A stretch of 64,000 nt of DNA from Aotearoamyces nothofagi (GCA_015345905.1 JADDTR010000001.1:868001-932000); one strand, 5' to 3'. Shown: positions 52,399-64,000, numbered from the stretch's first letter. Notes: a model not told the origin generated them from the letters alone. Translations and numbers: made by a program.

Positions 52399-54498
52399 TC
52401 ACATCATGGCACATCCGCCGCTCCTGGCTCGGCGCCGGCGGCCAATACCGCCCATGCCCACGCCGCCTTCCTCCTCGTCGGCGTGCAGCATGGCCGCCTC
52501 GCGAGCTCGCCTGCGTCTCCGTCGGGAGCCTGCGCCGCCGGCGCCGGCTTCTTCGCTGGCCATCATGTACTCGGCCCATCGCCTCTCTAGCCGGCCAGCG
52601 GCCGCGAGGTCTCCTTTCAGCACTCTCTTCATGTGCTCGTCGACCGTCATCTGCCAGCCGTAGAAGCACTTCAGGCCGATTATTTCGGTGGGGTATGTGG
52701 GAACCTTCTGTGTACACTTTCCAGGCGGCTTCTTGATCTCGGCATTGCGGGACAGCACCTCCCGTATGCCGGTCCAGGTAACGTTCTGGCAGTCATACGC
52801 AACCAGATAAAGACTCATGCGAGGGCGGGATGTCGCACATGTTGTCCGCAAGGAGCGTGACCGGACCATTGAAGCAGCCTCTGCAAGGACAAGATCACTG
52901 ATACGGGTGTTGTCCATGTCGATGCTCCCGAGTTGAGTACACTCGCGGATCACCGGTAGCATACCTGTATCGCCAAGGTTCTCGCAATAGCTGATGGACA
53001 GATGTTCCAGACTGGATGCACATGGTGCTTTGGCCAGATGCTCAGAGAGTAGGTTATTGGTCAGTTCCGGGATTTCCTCGATATCGAGATGCGTCAGGCG
53101 CGGTGTCGTTCCCAGAATATCCTCGAGAGCATCATCCGTCAGGGTCGCACAGCCATTGAGCTGAAGACCTTCCAGATCGGGAACATTATATGCCAACGCT
53201 TTTACGCCTTGGCTTGTGAGGCGAGTACAACGGGTCAGGTCAAGATGACGGAGTTTCCGAGTGGGTACGATGGGACGGTCGTCTAGAATGTCAATCTCGG
53301 GGTCAATTCCGTGCACCATCGTTTGCAGAGTAGCATCAGTCAGGTCGGTGCACCCGCTCAACACTAGTCGCTCGAGATTATTAGTCCGGAAAATAGCACT
53401 GGCAACATCCAAGCCTGCTTCTCCTGAAAACCCTCGCACCTCGCCTGCCCGAAGGTCCGTCAATTTCGGGCAGCCATTTAGCACCATCTTAATACCTCGA
53501 GTATCCATGTGGCTGCACCAGGAGACGTTGAAGAGTTCGAGTTGAGGGCATGCTCTTGCAATGATCCTACATGAGCTATTGTTTACAGCTACCAAGCCTG
53601 TGAGATTCAGATGAGCCAGTCTTTCATTGCTGATCAGAAGCGTATGCAAAGTCTGCCTCTGAAAATTGCGACAACCCTCCAACGTGGCAGTTATGAGGTT
53701 CTTGCAGGCCTTCACCACAACCTCTGCCCGCTTGTAGTGCTCAACCTGAACACAGCCTCGTAGGTTCAAGTCCTTGATGAAGGGACCTGCAGCGACGATG
53801 ATCTTGGCGAGTGACTCTGCAGGTATGTCTATATAGAATTCTGATGCATCGAAGCATGTCCACAGTTGGCCATCGTAGCAGGTACGGTAGAAATCGTGGC
53901 TGACGATAGATGCCTTAACCAGCTCTTTTGGCCTGAGATAGCTGAAGATGTACAGTTTTATCTCGTGGGGCATGTTCTCCCAGAACTTGAAATTCGAGTT
54001 TCGGGCTGGCTGAGAAGGATTGAGTGGTTGAGAGAAGTAGTCTTCCATCATCTCCGGGATATCGTGGTGGGTAACGGCAGACCCTGGGCGCACATCCGCT
54101 GGCACTGGAACACTGCTGGATGCGGCAAGTCCTACAAACTCAATCCCGCGGCGCACTGGGTGTCCACTGCTGAAGGGACTGTCGGCCCAAGGTGTACCCG
54201 GCGCAGACGTAGGAGCTGTCGAGTAGCCAACAGGTTGCGGAGAATAAGCACCGCTCGAACTTGAGCTGCCCGAGAGGCTTCCGCATGAGAGCGAGCCTCT
54301 GCCGCTGTATGGGCTGCTTATGGCCCTTCGCCTGCCATGGGCCAGAGACGAAGACGGAGATATGATGTGGAGATTCTGCAGCAGACGTTGGCGTCCCGTG
54401 AGCTTTGGTCCTTCGTTGATTATAGTCTCAGGATGCTCCATTGCCTGCGGAGGGCGCTCGATAGATTCGAAGATTGATTGGGGGATTGATGCGTCCAT
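52399..54498 (-). CDS. F-box/leucine-rich-repeat protein with C-terminal CaaX box
   Basis: Single exon of 699 residues, related to Grr1/Pof2 and animal FBXL2/20. A Ser-rich N-terminus (1-165) precedes the F-box FWENMPHEIKLYIFSYLRPKELVKASIVS (about 170-200), which binds Skp1 in SCF ubiquitin ligases. From about 240 to 560 come cysteine-type leucine-rich repeats: IKDLNLRGCVQVE, ITATLEGCRNFQ, LAHLNLTGLVAV, LELFNVSWCSHMD, LERLVLSGCTDLTD, LRHLDLTRCTRLTS, LEGLQLNGCATLTD and LEHLSISYCENLGD. The tail has a basic SRRRRRRAREA stretch, an acidic Gly-rich part and GRRRRARSGGCAMM at the end. CAMM fits a CaaX prenylation signal (Met last favours farnesyl) next to a polybasic patch, suggesting membrane anchoring. 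The substrate is unknown. Confidence 0.9.
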   Translation of the reverse strand: MDASIPQSIFESIERPPQAMEHPETIINEGPKLTGRQRLLQNLHIISPSSSLAHGRRRAISSPYSGRGSLSCGSLSGSSSSSGAYSPQPVGYSTAPTSAPGTPWADSPFSSGHPVRRGIEFVGLAASSSVPVPADVRPGSAVTHHDIPEMMEDYFSQPLNPSQPARNSNFKFWENMPHEIKLYIFSYLRPKELVKASIVSHDFYRTCYDGQLWTCFDASEFYIDIPAESLAKIIVAAGPFIKDLNLRGCVQVEHYKRAEVVVKACKNLITATLEGCRNFQRQTLHTLLISNERLAHLNLTGLVAVNNSSCRIIARACPQLELFNVSWCSHMDTRGIKMVLNGCPKLTDLRAGEVRGFSGEAGLDVASAIFRTNNLERLVLSGCTDLTDATLQTMVHGIDPEIDILDDRPIVPTRKLRHLDLTRCTRLTSQGVKALAYNVPDLEGLQLNGCATLTDDALEDILGTTPRLTHLDIEEIPELTNNLLSEHLAKAPCASSLEHLSISYCENLGDTGMLPVIRECTQLGSIDMDNTRISDLVLAEAASMVRSRSLRTTCATSRPRMSLYLVAYDCQNVTWTGIREVLSRNAEIKKPPGKCTQKVPTYPTEIIGLKCFYGWQMTVDEHMKRVLKGDLAAAGRLERRWAEYMMASEEAGAGGAGSRRRRRRAREAAMLHADEEEGGVGMGGIGRRRRARSGGCAMM

Positions 54499-55125
54499 GA
54501 TAGGCTGCCGGAGGGGTGCGAGCTGTAATGAGCGACGGGATGTGTGGGATCAGAATTGGAGCCGAAGAGTCTGGATTGGAGATATCGTAGATATCGTAGA
54601 TCCTATTGACGCAATGGTACCTGGATGCTGAAAGCGGGGTTCTCCTTCGTGCCCCGTCTGCCTCGCCTCAGTTCAGTTCAGGTTCCGTGCTCTCATGGAG
54701 ATCCGCTCATCGGGGCGGAGAAGCAACAGCAGACCTGGGTTCGCGCGGAGAAATGTAGTTTGGCCAGGCCAGGTTGGCTGGGTAGTGAATGGTTCAGCAG
54801 CTAAAGGTGTCGACGGACGAGGCTTTCTGCTGGCTGTGGGCGTATGTATCGGCGGTCTTTTCTGTCGGATGTTGGCTGCTCGAGCAAGCAACTTTCCGCG
54901 GGGCTACGTAGCATGCACCGGGGAACACCCGTAGGCGTGCAGTGCACTACGGCGGATGCTATATATAACCACGCAATAGAGCCGAGGCAGAGCTGGACGC
55001 GCACTGGAGGGCGGGGGCTCCTGGTTCCGTCGAGAGGTGGGAGATGGGAGATGGGAGAAGAGAGCGGCGGGCGGTGTCTGGGCGTTGGCAAAAGGGAGTC
55101 TTGGAGATGAGATATGAGATGAGAT

Positions 55126-55164
55126 GGGATGGGATGGGATGGGATGGGATGGGATGGGATGGGA
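55126..55164 (+). repeat. GGGAT pentamer tract, about eight units
   Basis: Perfect tandem GGGAT units, with a run of GGGCT further on (about 55190-55210). Confidence 0.92.
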
Positions 55165-55418
55165 GTTGGCGACAGGAGGGGATGGGATGGGCTGGGCTGG
55201 GCTGGGCTGGCAGTCGCTATCGCAAGTCGCAATCGCAATCGCAATCCGAAGCCACAATCAGCGGTGCTGTGCGCGGCCGGACAAAGCAGCCAGGCAGGCC
55301 CGCGATAAGGAACCCAGGGCTTGTGCTTGTGCTTGCGCTGCGCACGGAGGCTGGGCTGGGGACCCACTGCTGCTTGGCCACGCTTGCCTCTCTCTCGCTC
55401 TCAGCTGACCCGCGTCTG

Positions 55419-55475
<57 letters not shown>

Positions 55476-55524
55476 GTCTGTCTGTCTGTCTGTCTCTGTG
55501 TCTGTCTCTGTATCTGTCTCTGTA

Positions 55525-55576
<52 letters not shown>
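55419..55576 (+). repeat. TGTC and TC microsatellites
   Basis: About nineteen TGTC units with one TATC interruption, then TGTCTCTG(T/A) units, then about twenty TC units. Confidence 0.95.
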
Positions 55577-55577
<1 letters not shown>

Positions 55578-56211
55578 GCCCCCGCCAAGACAGCCCGCTC
55601 GCTAGGACAGTAGGACAGCCCGCAGTGCACCCGACCCGGCACGCGAGACGCGCGCGCTCTCTCGCTCTCGTGCTCGTTCGTTGCGTGAGACACCGGGCCC
55701 GCTGCAGCCAGCACCCGACGCCAAAATAGACGGCCGGCCGGCCGGCGGGTGGCGGGGGGGGGCCGTCGACAGTTGCTGGCTGATGGTGGGCACTTGACGC
55801 TCGACAGCTGACGGGAGCAGGAACAAACTTGGAGATCAGAGGGAATCTTGGGTCTGTGTTCTGACTGTATCTGCTGTATCTGCTGTAATAGATAGATAGA
55901 TAGATGTGTGTGTGTGTGTATGTGTGTGCGGTGGGCTGGTGGGCTGCGAGGGCTGCGAGGGCACCGGGCGCAGACCCCGACACGGCCACTCAGGCAAGGG
56001 ACTGGCGACTTGCAGTCCATATATTACAGTACAGCAGCAGTGCATCGGCACCGTACCGCGAGTATGTGCATTGGGTGTTTAGCAGTGGGCGACAGCAGCA
56101 GCAGGAGTAGCAGTAGCGACGATGGCAGCTAACTCGCAACAACGCCCTTATCCTGTGCCTGTACAGTACAATATAGCGAGCTCGACCTTGGGCACAGCAG
56201 GTGCTCGCCCA

Positions 56212-56305
56212 CTACCGACAGTAGCCTACAGAGAGTAAAACCCTACCGACAGTACCCTACAGAGAGTAAAACCCTACCGACAGTACCCTACAGACAGCAA
56301 ACCCT
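56212..56305 (+). repeat. 31-base tandem repeat, about three copies
   Basis: Units begin CTACCGACAGTA at about 56212, 56243 and 56274 and contain CCTACAGAGAGTAAAACC; the last copy is altered. Confidence 0.9.
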
Positions 56306-58389
56306 ACAGACAGCACCAATGTAACGAGTACCTCGCCGAAGTGCACCGGTGAGAATGCTGTGCATGTACAGGGTACAGTACCAGCGGGCGTGCATGCACT
56401 GTACACTGTGCATACACTGTAGCTCAATCCCCCATGGCTTGCAGGCCAAGACAGCCGCGGCTGCGACCTGGGAGCGCTGGGCGAGTGCGCCTGTCTTAGT
56501 CAGAGGCCTCCCCCCCGGCAAGCCATGTATGTATGTACAGTATATAGCCGTGATGCTGTGGTTGCTGCCGTGCCCGGCAATGCAGCACCGCGGCCGTTGT
56601 AGGGCATGGGCAAGATAAGCGGCAGGCGGCTTGGTCGACACCGAGTGCTCTGCACCTTGTACTGAAGGATAAGATGTTGCTGCAGTCCGGTACATCTTGT
56701 ATATGTCTATATATAATGGCTACTCGTTATGGGGGGTTCCCTGCGTGGTGAGACTGCTAGAGTTACAGTATCTTATATACTTAGTGATGCTTATATACTT
56801 AGTGACGATGTATCTGCCGTACCCGCCCGTCTTCCCGCTATCGATAGCGAGAATAGTGGACGTGCGGTACTGTCTTGGCAATATACAGCGCCCGTTCTTC
56901 AGAGCCCTCAGTCTACTGCTGTACAGTACAGTACCTTAGGTCCCAGAGCTACATCGACTCCCTCCCACCCGCCATACCGCTCGCTGTACTCTCTACCACG
57001 CCCTGCAGCCATCACCCGTGGGCTTGGAGGGTGTTCGCGTGAGCACGTCGGCGAAGCAAACATGTCTTCTCCGCGTTCACCAGACGCTTGTCAGATGCAC
57101 CCCAGACCATGCCTGCGTTTTGCTGCCCCGGAGCACAAGCCCCCCCCGGTGCGCCTGAGCATTCGACCCCTCGCCTCCCCGCTCTGCGATACATGGGAAA
57201 GGCAAGTACCTCCGTAGATGCTGCTGTACAGAGCGTGCCCGTCTTTCCACCACATCAAGATTCTTCCCAAGGGCCAAGCCTTCCAGGACAGCAAGCCTTG
57301 TCATGAAGTTCTACGTTTCCTTGAAAGCGGCACTGTGGCTTGCAGAGACCTGGTGTTTTTTTTTCGTCCTTTAGTCCGGACTGCACAGTCGCAGCGGGAG
57401 GATGTTGTGTGGGCTGAGGTAATTGATATATCACCCACAGACATACTCGAGTGCAATACAAATATCACAAACAGCACGAACATCAGCTGTTAGAAATGTC
57501 TACATTGCAGCCTTTCTCGAAGATGTATCTCTGCAAGGAGCAGGCATCCAGCGAGTAGTACTCGGAGAACATGCCCTGATGCGATGAAGGTGGAATCCCT
57601 GCCGGCGACCCTTTGTGGGCTCATGATGCCGTGCTCGTAGATCCTCCTTGGCCGGCTCTGTGTTACAGTGGACCAGCCTGTTCCACTGGCCACAAACCGC
57701 CGCACCTTCTTCTTCTCCAGTATGGAACAGGGCGTCTCATTGGCACTGGGCACGGTCACGAGATGTACCCGAAAGGACCCTTCCTGCATCTCGCTGTACT
57801 GGCCGGCGCCGGGTAGGGTGGTAGGCTGGAGAGGATCCAGGAACCTCTTCCTGCGAATGGAGGGGCGGCTTTGGGGGCGGCCTGGCCTGGTTCCCGATTG
57901 GGTTTCTGCCGATGCCTTCACCTGGGCAAGGACTGGGCCTGGGATATAAGAATTAATCTAAACTACATAGATCCGAGCCTGCAGTTGAGGTAAAGCGACG
58001 CTGTCGATGAGTGACAGAAACAGAAGCCTTCGGCTCTCGGCTCCTTTATACACGCAGCAAATGGACTAGACAGCAGTCCCGGACCCCTTCTCACTCTGCG
58101 AAGAGAGTATGGCGGATCTGCAATCTCTCCTCTGGCTGGGTAATAATATAGCTATAAGTACGGGCGATATGTCATGCTAGTACAATACATAGATACCCAA
58201 GGTAGGGACCCTGTCTTTGACTACGCCACGAACTCATACCCCATAAAGGCCAGGGGCAATGGGCAGCAGCACTATACGAAGGCGGAGCCCAGCAAGCCAT
58301 CTGCCCCAAGATATTGCAGCAGGCTCCGCCAGTGTGACCGAGAGAGAACACTACCATCCCGCCCCAGAGTGCCATCCTGCATAGCCGAC

Positions 58390-58460
58390 TGGCGGCGCCG
58401 GCGTGTGATTCGAACCAGAGACCACCAGCTACCGGGATCATTTATGTCCGAGATTTCTCT
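58390..58460 (-). other. tRNA-Met-like fragment (T-arm and 3' acceptor only)
   Basis: The minus strand reads GGTCTCTGGTTCGAATCAC followed by ACGCCGGCG, which resembles the T arm and acceptor of a tRNA. The T-stem does not pair and no D or anticodon arm folds properly, so it is at best a tRNA fossil or tRNA-derived piece. Confidence 0.2.
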
Positions 58461-59311
58461 GATCTGCATGCAAATCCTAATCGCGACTGCGGAAGCCGTA
58501 GACACGGTAGACACGGACACGAACAGCAAGACATCTCACGCTGGGCGCTGGGCGCTGGACGCTGTTCTCGGGGTGCATTACGCTGGGGCATTGTACATGT
58601 AGTGTAGTATGCGTTTGTTTGCTCCATTTCCATCTTCCAGCTTTGCCTTGCCTCGCCGGAAACCCAGGAAGCGGCGCAGCGGCGAGAGGCACAGGGAGGT
58701 CTGGCCGGCCTTTAAGCTGTAGGGCGTTAAACGGGATCTCTGGCGGGCTGTGTTGGTAGGCACGGTGGGGTGTCGGTGCAGCCAAACTAACGAGGAACGA
58801 GTAGGCATCTCCAGCACGAGCAAACAGGATAAAAGAACCCCAATGTATCTTTCCCGCCAGCTCATCCCTTCACGTGGCATTTCCAATAGGCATTGGGCTG
58901 ATGACGATATACCGTTCCCTTGGAATGCTGGCTTCTCACAAGTCCAGATAACGCCCGTCTCTGTCCGTCACAGAATCAATTCCAATTCCGACTCCAATTC
59001 CACTTCCAGTTCAGATTGCAAAACTTTTAAAGTTGCTCGCGGCTAGTCCATCGGGCATTGACCTAAGAGAGAGAAGCCCATACTTCATCTTATCTAGCGA
59101 CGCGTCTCGAGCAAAAGACGACCGCCTGCACAGGATTTTGCAGGATTGCACAAACAACAACCTCCAGCGCAGGACAATTCGACACTGGTTAACTGGCTCG
59201 AAAACTGCCAGAAGTGAAGGGACTTTCACATTTGCGACGACCAACCAGCGCATTTATCAACGCTAAGCCCGCCGTGCCACCTGATTTCGTCACTTTCGAC
59301 AACTCAGATTG

Positions 59312-62300
59312 ATGTCCGGTATGCCGGAGCCGGATGGGCTCAAACAAAATGGTGAGTTTGCAGGATGCAATGCCGGCTACCTCTCCTTCTCCTTCTTCTT
59401 CTTGCCTTGCTGTCTAATAGGATCCGACTGGAGCACGATGGCCCTCTGCCTCAGACTCCTGGGTTGCCCGGCTGAGGATCCAGATACCCTAACACCACAC
59501 GATAAACCGTACCCCGCTATTTTTTCATCCCTGGCTGACAACTGATGTCTGATAGACGTCGAAGATCATCCAGATTCACCAGAGCGAGGCAGACGGAGCT
59601 GCTCCCCAGCGCTGGGCCTGCCTCTTTCCATACCGAAGAACCGAAGCACGAGCAACCTCCTTGCACACGGCTCCAGAGCAACGGAGAAGGCTAGGATACG
59701 GTTTTCGTTTGATGCGGGCTTGGCCGCAGCAGAGTTTGATACAATCTCGAGGTGAGATGGCACCGTCTTCTGCTTATGACAGGCTCTTGTTTTGCGGCAA
59801 TAGACTCGCATGCTGTCTCCTGCCAGTTCACTTGGATCCCGACTGACATTGCTCGTTTATCAGATCTCCTGTTATGACAGACCATGAGCACGGTCTCGGT
59901 GCATCTGGCCTTCGACGAATACGCCAACAACCGGCAATGCGAGCGCCAACGATGCCTTCTTCGGAAGCATCTTCACGAGCCCCGTCAGTTGGGGCACGAT
60001 CCGGCCCTATGGCCATAAACCTACCACCCGACTCGAGGAAGAGTTCTTCTAGTGCATTGTCTCCGTTGCAGACATCGCCGTCTCTGAATTTCACCGAAGA
60101 TCTCACTCGATTCCCTTCCGAATCACTGCATTCCTTCTCGTTCGCTCACCAGTCCGAGGAGTTCATACACAAGCGGCATGACGTTCTAAAACGGTCGATA
60201 GAATTTATGTCTAAATCTATCAACAGACTTCATGGTGGATCCAATCCTGGCATTGCCAGTGCACAAGCACGCGTTTCCGGAGACCTTGAAACGCAGAGTA
60301 TGCTGGAACTTCTAGCACGAGCAAAATTGGTTGGGAGAGATGGTATGGGCGACCAGGGACATGGCTTGCTATCAGGGCCACTAACTGGGCCAGCACAATT
60401 GGATGGGGAAAATGTTTTTGATCAAACGTTTCTGTCTCGGTCTGAGAGTCCGGATGAGCTTTCGACTTCGCCGTTTACCACGAGGCAAACTCTAGAGCTG
60501 TCTGCTCCTCCGTCAAAAGAAACACCAACTTCTACAGCTTCAACTAACTCCGTACGAGTCTTAACGGACGAGGTATCTTCTGAAGTTTCCTCGAGGACCC
60601 CAACAAACGAGAGCGGGTCGACTGCCAAGACAACACCCCCGCCCACGCGGAAGCCAAGCCTGAAGAGGACTTACACAGACACCTCGTCTCTGACATTGCA
60701 GAACAAACTTATTGATGCTATGGTGAGACCTTATAATGATGTATCGGTCAGTCAGCAACGAAACTCGCCAATTATTGCCGAACCAAATGCCATTTTCAAC
60801 GACAGATTAATGTCGCCGACCTTACCTCAGCCCGTTGCCACCCTCAATGATCAAGGAGTGGCATCAGCAAGTTATGGAGTATCTGGTCCTCATCCTATTG
60901 GGCCTGCGGTTCACGGACACTCAAGCCGATGGTCACCAGCTGCACAAGCCATATTTACCACTGAGGCCAAAGCACCTTGGACCATCTTGGCTGCGAATGA
61001 CCTTGCCTGTCTTGTATTTGGCGTTACTAAAGCCGAGGTCAGAAAGATGGGCATATTGGAGGTGGTACGAGAAGAGAGAAGAGAGTGGTTGCAGGAAAAA
61101 TTGGGCCAGCCTGGGTCGGAAGCTGAGCGCAGAGTACGGTCATCAGATCAGAGTCAGAGTCAGCAAATTAGTCCAGCTTCAACAACATCGATTCTTTTTG
61201 GCAAAGGGGGTGTCACTGCTGCGCTGTTGAGCAAGCCTCCATCAAGATATGCAACGCCAAATAGGAGAGCGCTGACAGACAATGGTGCTGGATCTACACC
61301 TGATGCAAGGATAAAGGTAGTCAAAGGCGGGCTAAATCATACCAGCAATAAATCGAGAGGTGTACTCCTATGCGGAGATGTTGTTCCAATTCAGAAGCGA
61401 AATGGTGCTACTGGATCTGCAAGTCTTTGGGTCAAGGAGAAAAGGGGTGGCCTCATATGGGTACTCGAGGAGATTCACGAGGATGTCGCCTATATTACTC
61501 TAGACGACGAGGGCCTCGTTACCAAGGTCGTAGGATCTATTATGCCAATATGGGGGGAGGACCGTATTGTTCCCGGCCTGGACGTTGGAAGGCTCCTTCC
61601 TAGTATTCCACGGCAAGGGATCGATCCGAAAACCGGTGAAATAGACTATGCCGAGATCAGAAAGCAGAAATATTTTACAGCGCGTAACTCTGGTCGCGTC
61701 AACATTCCGGCTGTGGTAGAGAAGGTGCCTGACTCTAGAGAGCTCCGAGTATCTAGCTTTCCTCACATTGCCGGGATTATCGTACTAGCCGCTCATTCTC
61801 TTCAGATCACAAGCGCCAATTCTGTCTTCTCTGCAGCTCTATTTGGGCAGGAGCGCCCTGAAGGCCTGCCGATTACCGACTTGATTCCAGGATTCGACCG
61901 CATACTACAAATCCTTACGGATGAAGATGGCATCCTTCTCGTTGATGGTATTGTGGTTCCAGAGCACAGCTTCCGTCGCGCCAGAGCGTTCTTGGCTCTT
62001 CGGGATGGGAAATCCGATGCTGCTGCCTACTTTTTGCGACCTGACGGCCTTCCTGCCAAACACCGCGACGGATCAGAGATCAAGATTGACGTCCAAATGC
62101 GCGTTGTGAAGAGTGATAAACAGGGCTATGACGATCACGTCATCATTGAAGAGGACGACAACGCCAAGCAGCATGTCTCTCCTCAATCAGAGGTTGTGTA
62201 TGCCTTATGGATCACGTATTCTAGGCATCTGCATGCCAACCGTCAAAACCTCGGCGCTGCGTCCCCTCTATTGACGGGACATGCGACTCCTCTGCATCAA

Positions 62301-63375
62301 CCTTCTCCTGGACAGACAGAAGTTGCTTCTCCGGTCGAAATGGATGATTCGGATTCGGAGGGTCCTAAGAATGTGTCAATGCATGCCTCCCTCCTCACTA
62401 AGCAGCTAAAAGATGCTGCTTTAAACACCGTGGCTAAGGTTACGGGGCTGGGTTTGACTCTTGATAATGATAAGGAACAGGGCTCAGTTACTCCAGAGAT
62501 CGTAGAGCCCGCTCGCAAGAAGACGATTGATGATTTCATAGTCCTTGAGGAAATGGGCCAAGGTGCCTACGGACAGGTCAAGCTCTGCCGGTACAAGAAA
62601 ACCGGCAACAAGACGGTATTGAAGTATGTGACTAAGCGTCGCATCCTCGTTGATACCTGGACTCGAGACAGGCGCCTTGGTACCGTTCCTCTGGAGATTC
62701 ATGTTCTTGACTACCTCAGCCGTGATGGACTGAAGCATCCTAATATTGTTGAGATGTCTGACTTCTTTGAGGATGACATCAACTACTATATCGAGATGGT
62801 TCCCCATGGCTTGCCTGGTATGGATCTCTTCGATTATATCGAGCTACGTGTCAATATGGAGGAAGCCGAATGTAAGAGTATATTCGTGCAAGTTGCTCGA
62901 GCACTGCATCACCTGCATGCCAAAGCTCTTGTCGTTCATCGCGACATTAAGGACGAAAATGTGGTTCTCGATGGCGATGGTAATATCAAGCTCATCGATT
63001 TCGGAAGTGCTGCATATATCAAGAATGGTCCGTTTGATGTATTTGTAGGAACCATTGGTAAGTAATAGCATATTCCCTGTAAAGGTCGGTATTAACAGTG
63101 TCACAGATTATGCAGCTCCTGAGGTCCTTGCCGGCAAGCCTTACCGTGGCAAAGAGCAGGATGTCTGGGCTCTTGGTATTTTACTCTATACCATCGTCTA
63201 TAAGGAGAATCCATTCTACAGCATCGATGAAATCATGGATCGGGACTTACGAGTACCCTATGTCATGAGCGAGGACAGCATCGATCTCATTCGAGCAATG
63301 TTGAACCGTGATGTCAATAATAGAATTGACATTACACAGGTTCTAGCGCATCCATGGTGTCAACAGAGCGAATAA
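59312..63375 (+). CDS. PAS-domain serine/threonine kinase (PASK/Psk type)
   Basis: Four exons: 59312-59351, 59556-59751, 59864-63057 and 63107-63375, giving 1232 residues. The 40-base first exon (MSGMPEPDGLKQN) continues over a 204-base intron into DVEDHPDSPERGRR and FSFDAGLAAAEFDTIS, then SPVMTDHEHGLGASGLRR; these N-terminal blocks are family-typical. PAS-like segments lie near 434-490 (PWTILAANDLACLVFGV) and 714-760 (LAAHSLQITSANSVFSAALF, IPGFDRILQIL). The kinase domain runs from about 966 to 1228: EMGQGAYGQVKLCR, VLKYVTKRRI, VVHRDIKDENVV, LIDFGSAAY, a split GTI-DYAAPEVLAGKPY and HPWCQQSE at the end. All catalytic residues are present. PAS kinases sense metabolic state and steer carbon flux, glycogen and translation in yeast. 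Acidic and Ser-rich linkers separate the parts. Confidence 0.95.
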
Positions 63376-64000
63376 GTGGCATCAAAGCGCCAAATATTGT
63401 CACCAACGAGCTGGCATCATGGTCGGATTCGGAGAAGGAAGTTTGTACGAAAAGTAGAAAACCGTTTAACGAACGTACGGCGCGATTGGAATTGGGCAGC
63501 CAGGACGGAGAAGATCTTGGAAATTGGAATTGGGCTGGGGTGGTAATGGGGAAATGAGAATAACAATCAACACATACACGACATTGGATGCCATGAATGA
63601 ACGGAATAAATGAGGCACATACTTTGCTTGGAAGATGGCACGTGCAGCATGAAGATACCCAGAAAGATGCAGCATTGATTATTGATCGTATTTGGGGTTA
63701 TATATTACACACCTCGGGCTTCAATCGTGGCGCACTTATAGCAGGTCATGGTCTACGGCGTTTTGCATCTTTGCTTTTATGAGAAGTCGCAGATGGCTTT
63801 TTTTGTGTATACTGAGCGGCGCAAATGGACAGAAAGAATCTTTACATATGTACAAATCTGACAGGCGTTCCGACTCGTATTGATATGATCGATGTGGTTA
63901 ATATGTATCAGGTGAAGTATCAGATGAAGTGGAGTAACCTGTACACAAGTAATGACTTCCAGCAGTTGAGTCTTGGTCTCAGCTGAGTCTTTGTGTTCTC
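63376..64000. other. 3' flank of the PAS-kinase gene to window end
   Basis: AT-richer sequence with short frames only; no gene seen. Confidence 0.5.

Larger units (their letters stand above)
54499..59311. other. Long repeat-rich intergenic region
   Basis: About 4.8 kb. It includes the F-box promoter, a GGGAT tract, (TGTC)n and (TC)n microsatellites that create long spurious frames on both strands (55044-56020), a 31-base tandem repeat at 56212, many TACAGTAC-like words (56160-56940) and a tRNA-like B-box near 58410. From about 58960 it is a likely leader of the PAS-kinase gene. No protein gene was supported. Confidence 0.55.

Noticed and set aside
55044-56020. Long frames over the TGTC/TC microsatellites on both strands
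   Set aside because: Created by tetranucleotide and dinucleotide repeats, which stay open in every frame.
58390-58460. Possible full tRNA gene
   Set aside because: Only a B-box-like T loop is present; stems do not pair, so it is listed only as a weak fragment.
1-64000. CRISPR arrays, bacterial operons, LTR elements or other transposons
   Set aside because: Tandem arrays lack the spacer pattern of CRISPR, the genes are spliced eukaryotic ones, and no transposase, reverse transcriptase or terminal repeat was seen.

Overview
This 64 kb window looks like nuclear DNA of a filamentous ascomycete (Pezizomycotina). The genes carry short introns of about 45-60 bases with GT..AG ends, often with a CTAAC-like branch site. 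The products are typical of the group: a Pth11-like rhodopsin-fold receptor, an AIM3-like actin-patch protein, Hut1, a LAMMER kinase, PAS kinase and a Ppk6/aftiphilin-like protein. The order or species cannot be fixed from sequence alone; a Leotiomycete-like genome would fit. No transposon, virus-like element, secondary-metabolite cluster or CRISPR is recognisable.

Layout. 1-0.6 kb: 3' end of a sphinganine C4-hydroxylase (SUR2). 4.2-6.1 kb: a glycogen-binding-domain (AMPK-beta-like) protein. 6.8 kb: a tRNA-Arg-like gene. 7.8-9.1 kb: mitochondrial sideroflexin (FSF1). 11.7-14.1 kb: LAMMER kinase. 16.4-17.9 kb: AIM3-like proline-rich protein. 18.5-19.9 kb: Pth11-like membrane protein. 20.2-21.3 kb: Mis12/Mtw1 kinetochore subunit. 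21.4-24.0 kb: PPR protein, divergent from a histidine acid phosphatase (24.2-25.9 kb). 26.4-27.4 kb: a second histidine-phosphatase-fold gene related to TFIIIC tau55. 28.4-31.5 kb: a large disordered protein with internal repeats. 36.7-39.6 kb: Msg5-like dual-specificity phosphatase. 40.3-41.7 kb: HUT1. 42.7-44.0 kb: triple-KH RNA-binding protein. 45.6-47.3 kb: WGDF-motif trafficking protein, divergent from a TBC Rab-GAP (47.6-50.2 kb). 50.5 kb: a tiny Cys-rich protein followed by two tandem-repeat arrays. 52.4-54.5 kb: F-box/LRR protein with a C-terminal CaaX box. 59.3-63.4 kb: PAS-domain kinase.

The genes are independent housekeeping, trafficking and signalling units, not one operon-like system. 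Several (LAMMER kinase, MAPK phosphatase, PAS kinase, glycogen-binding protein) act in growth and nutrient signalling, but their proximity may be chance. The signalling genes have unusually long, low-complexity upstream regions (3-5 kb) rich in GGGAT tracts, TACAGTAC-like words, palindromes and microsatellites. Exon structures were assembled by hand from splice signals and frame continuity. The summed exon length is a multiple of three in every complete gene. No database search was run, so family names rest on recognised motifs and remembered family sequences.
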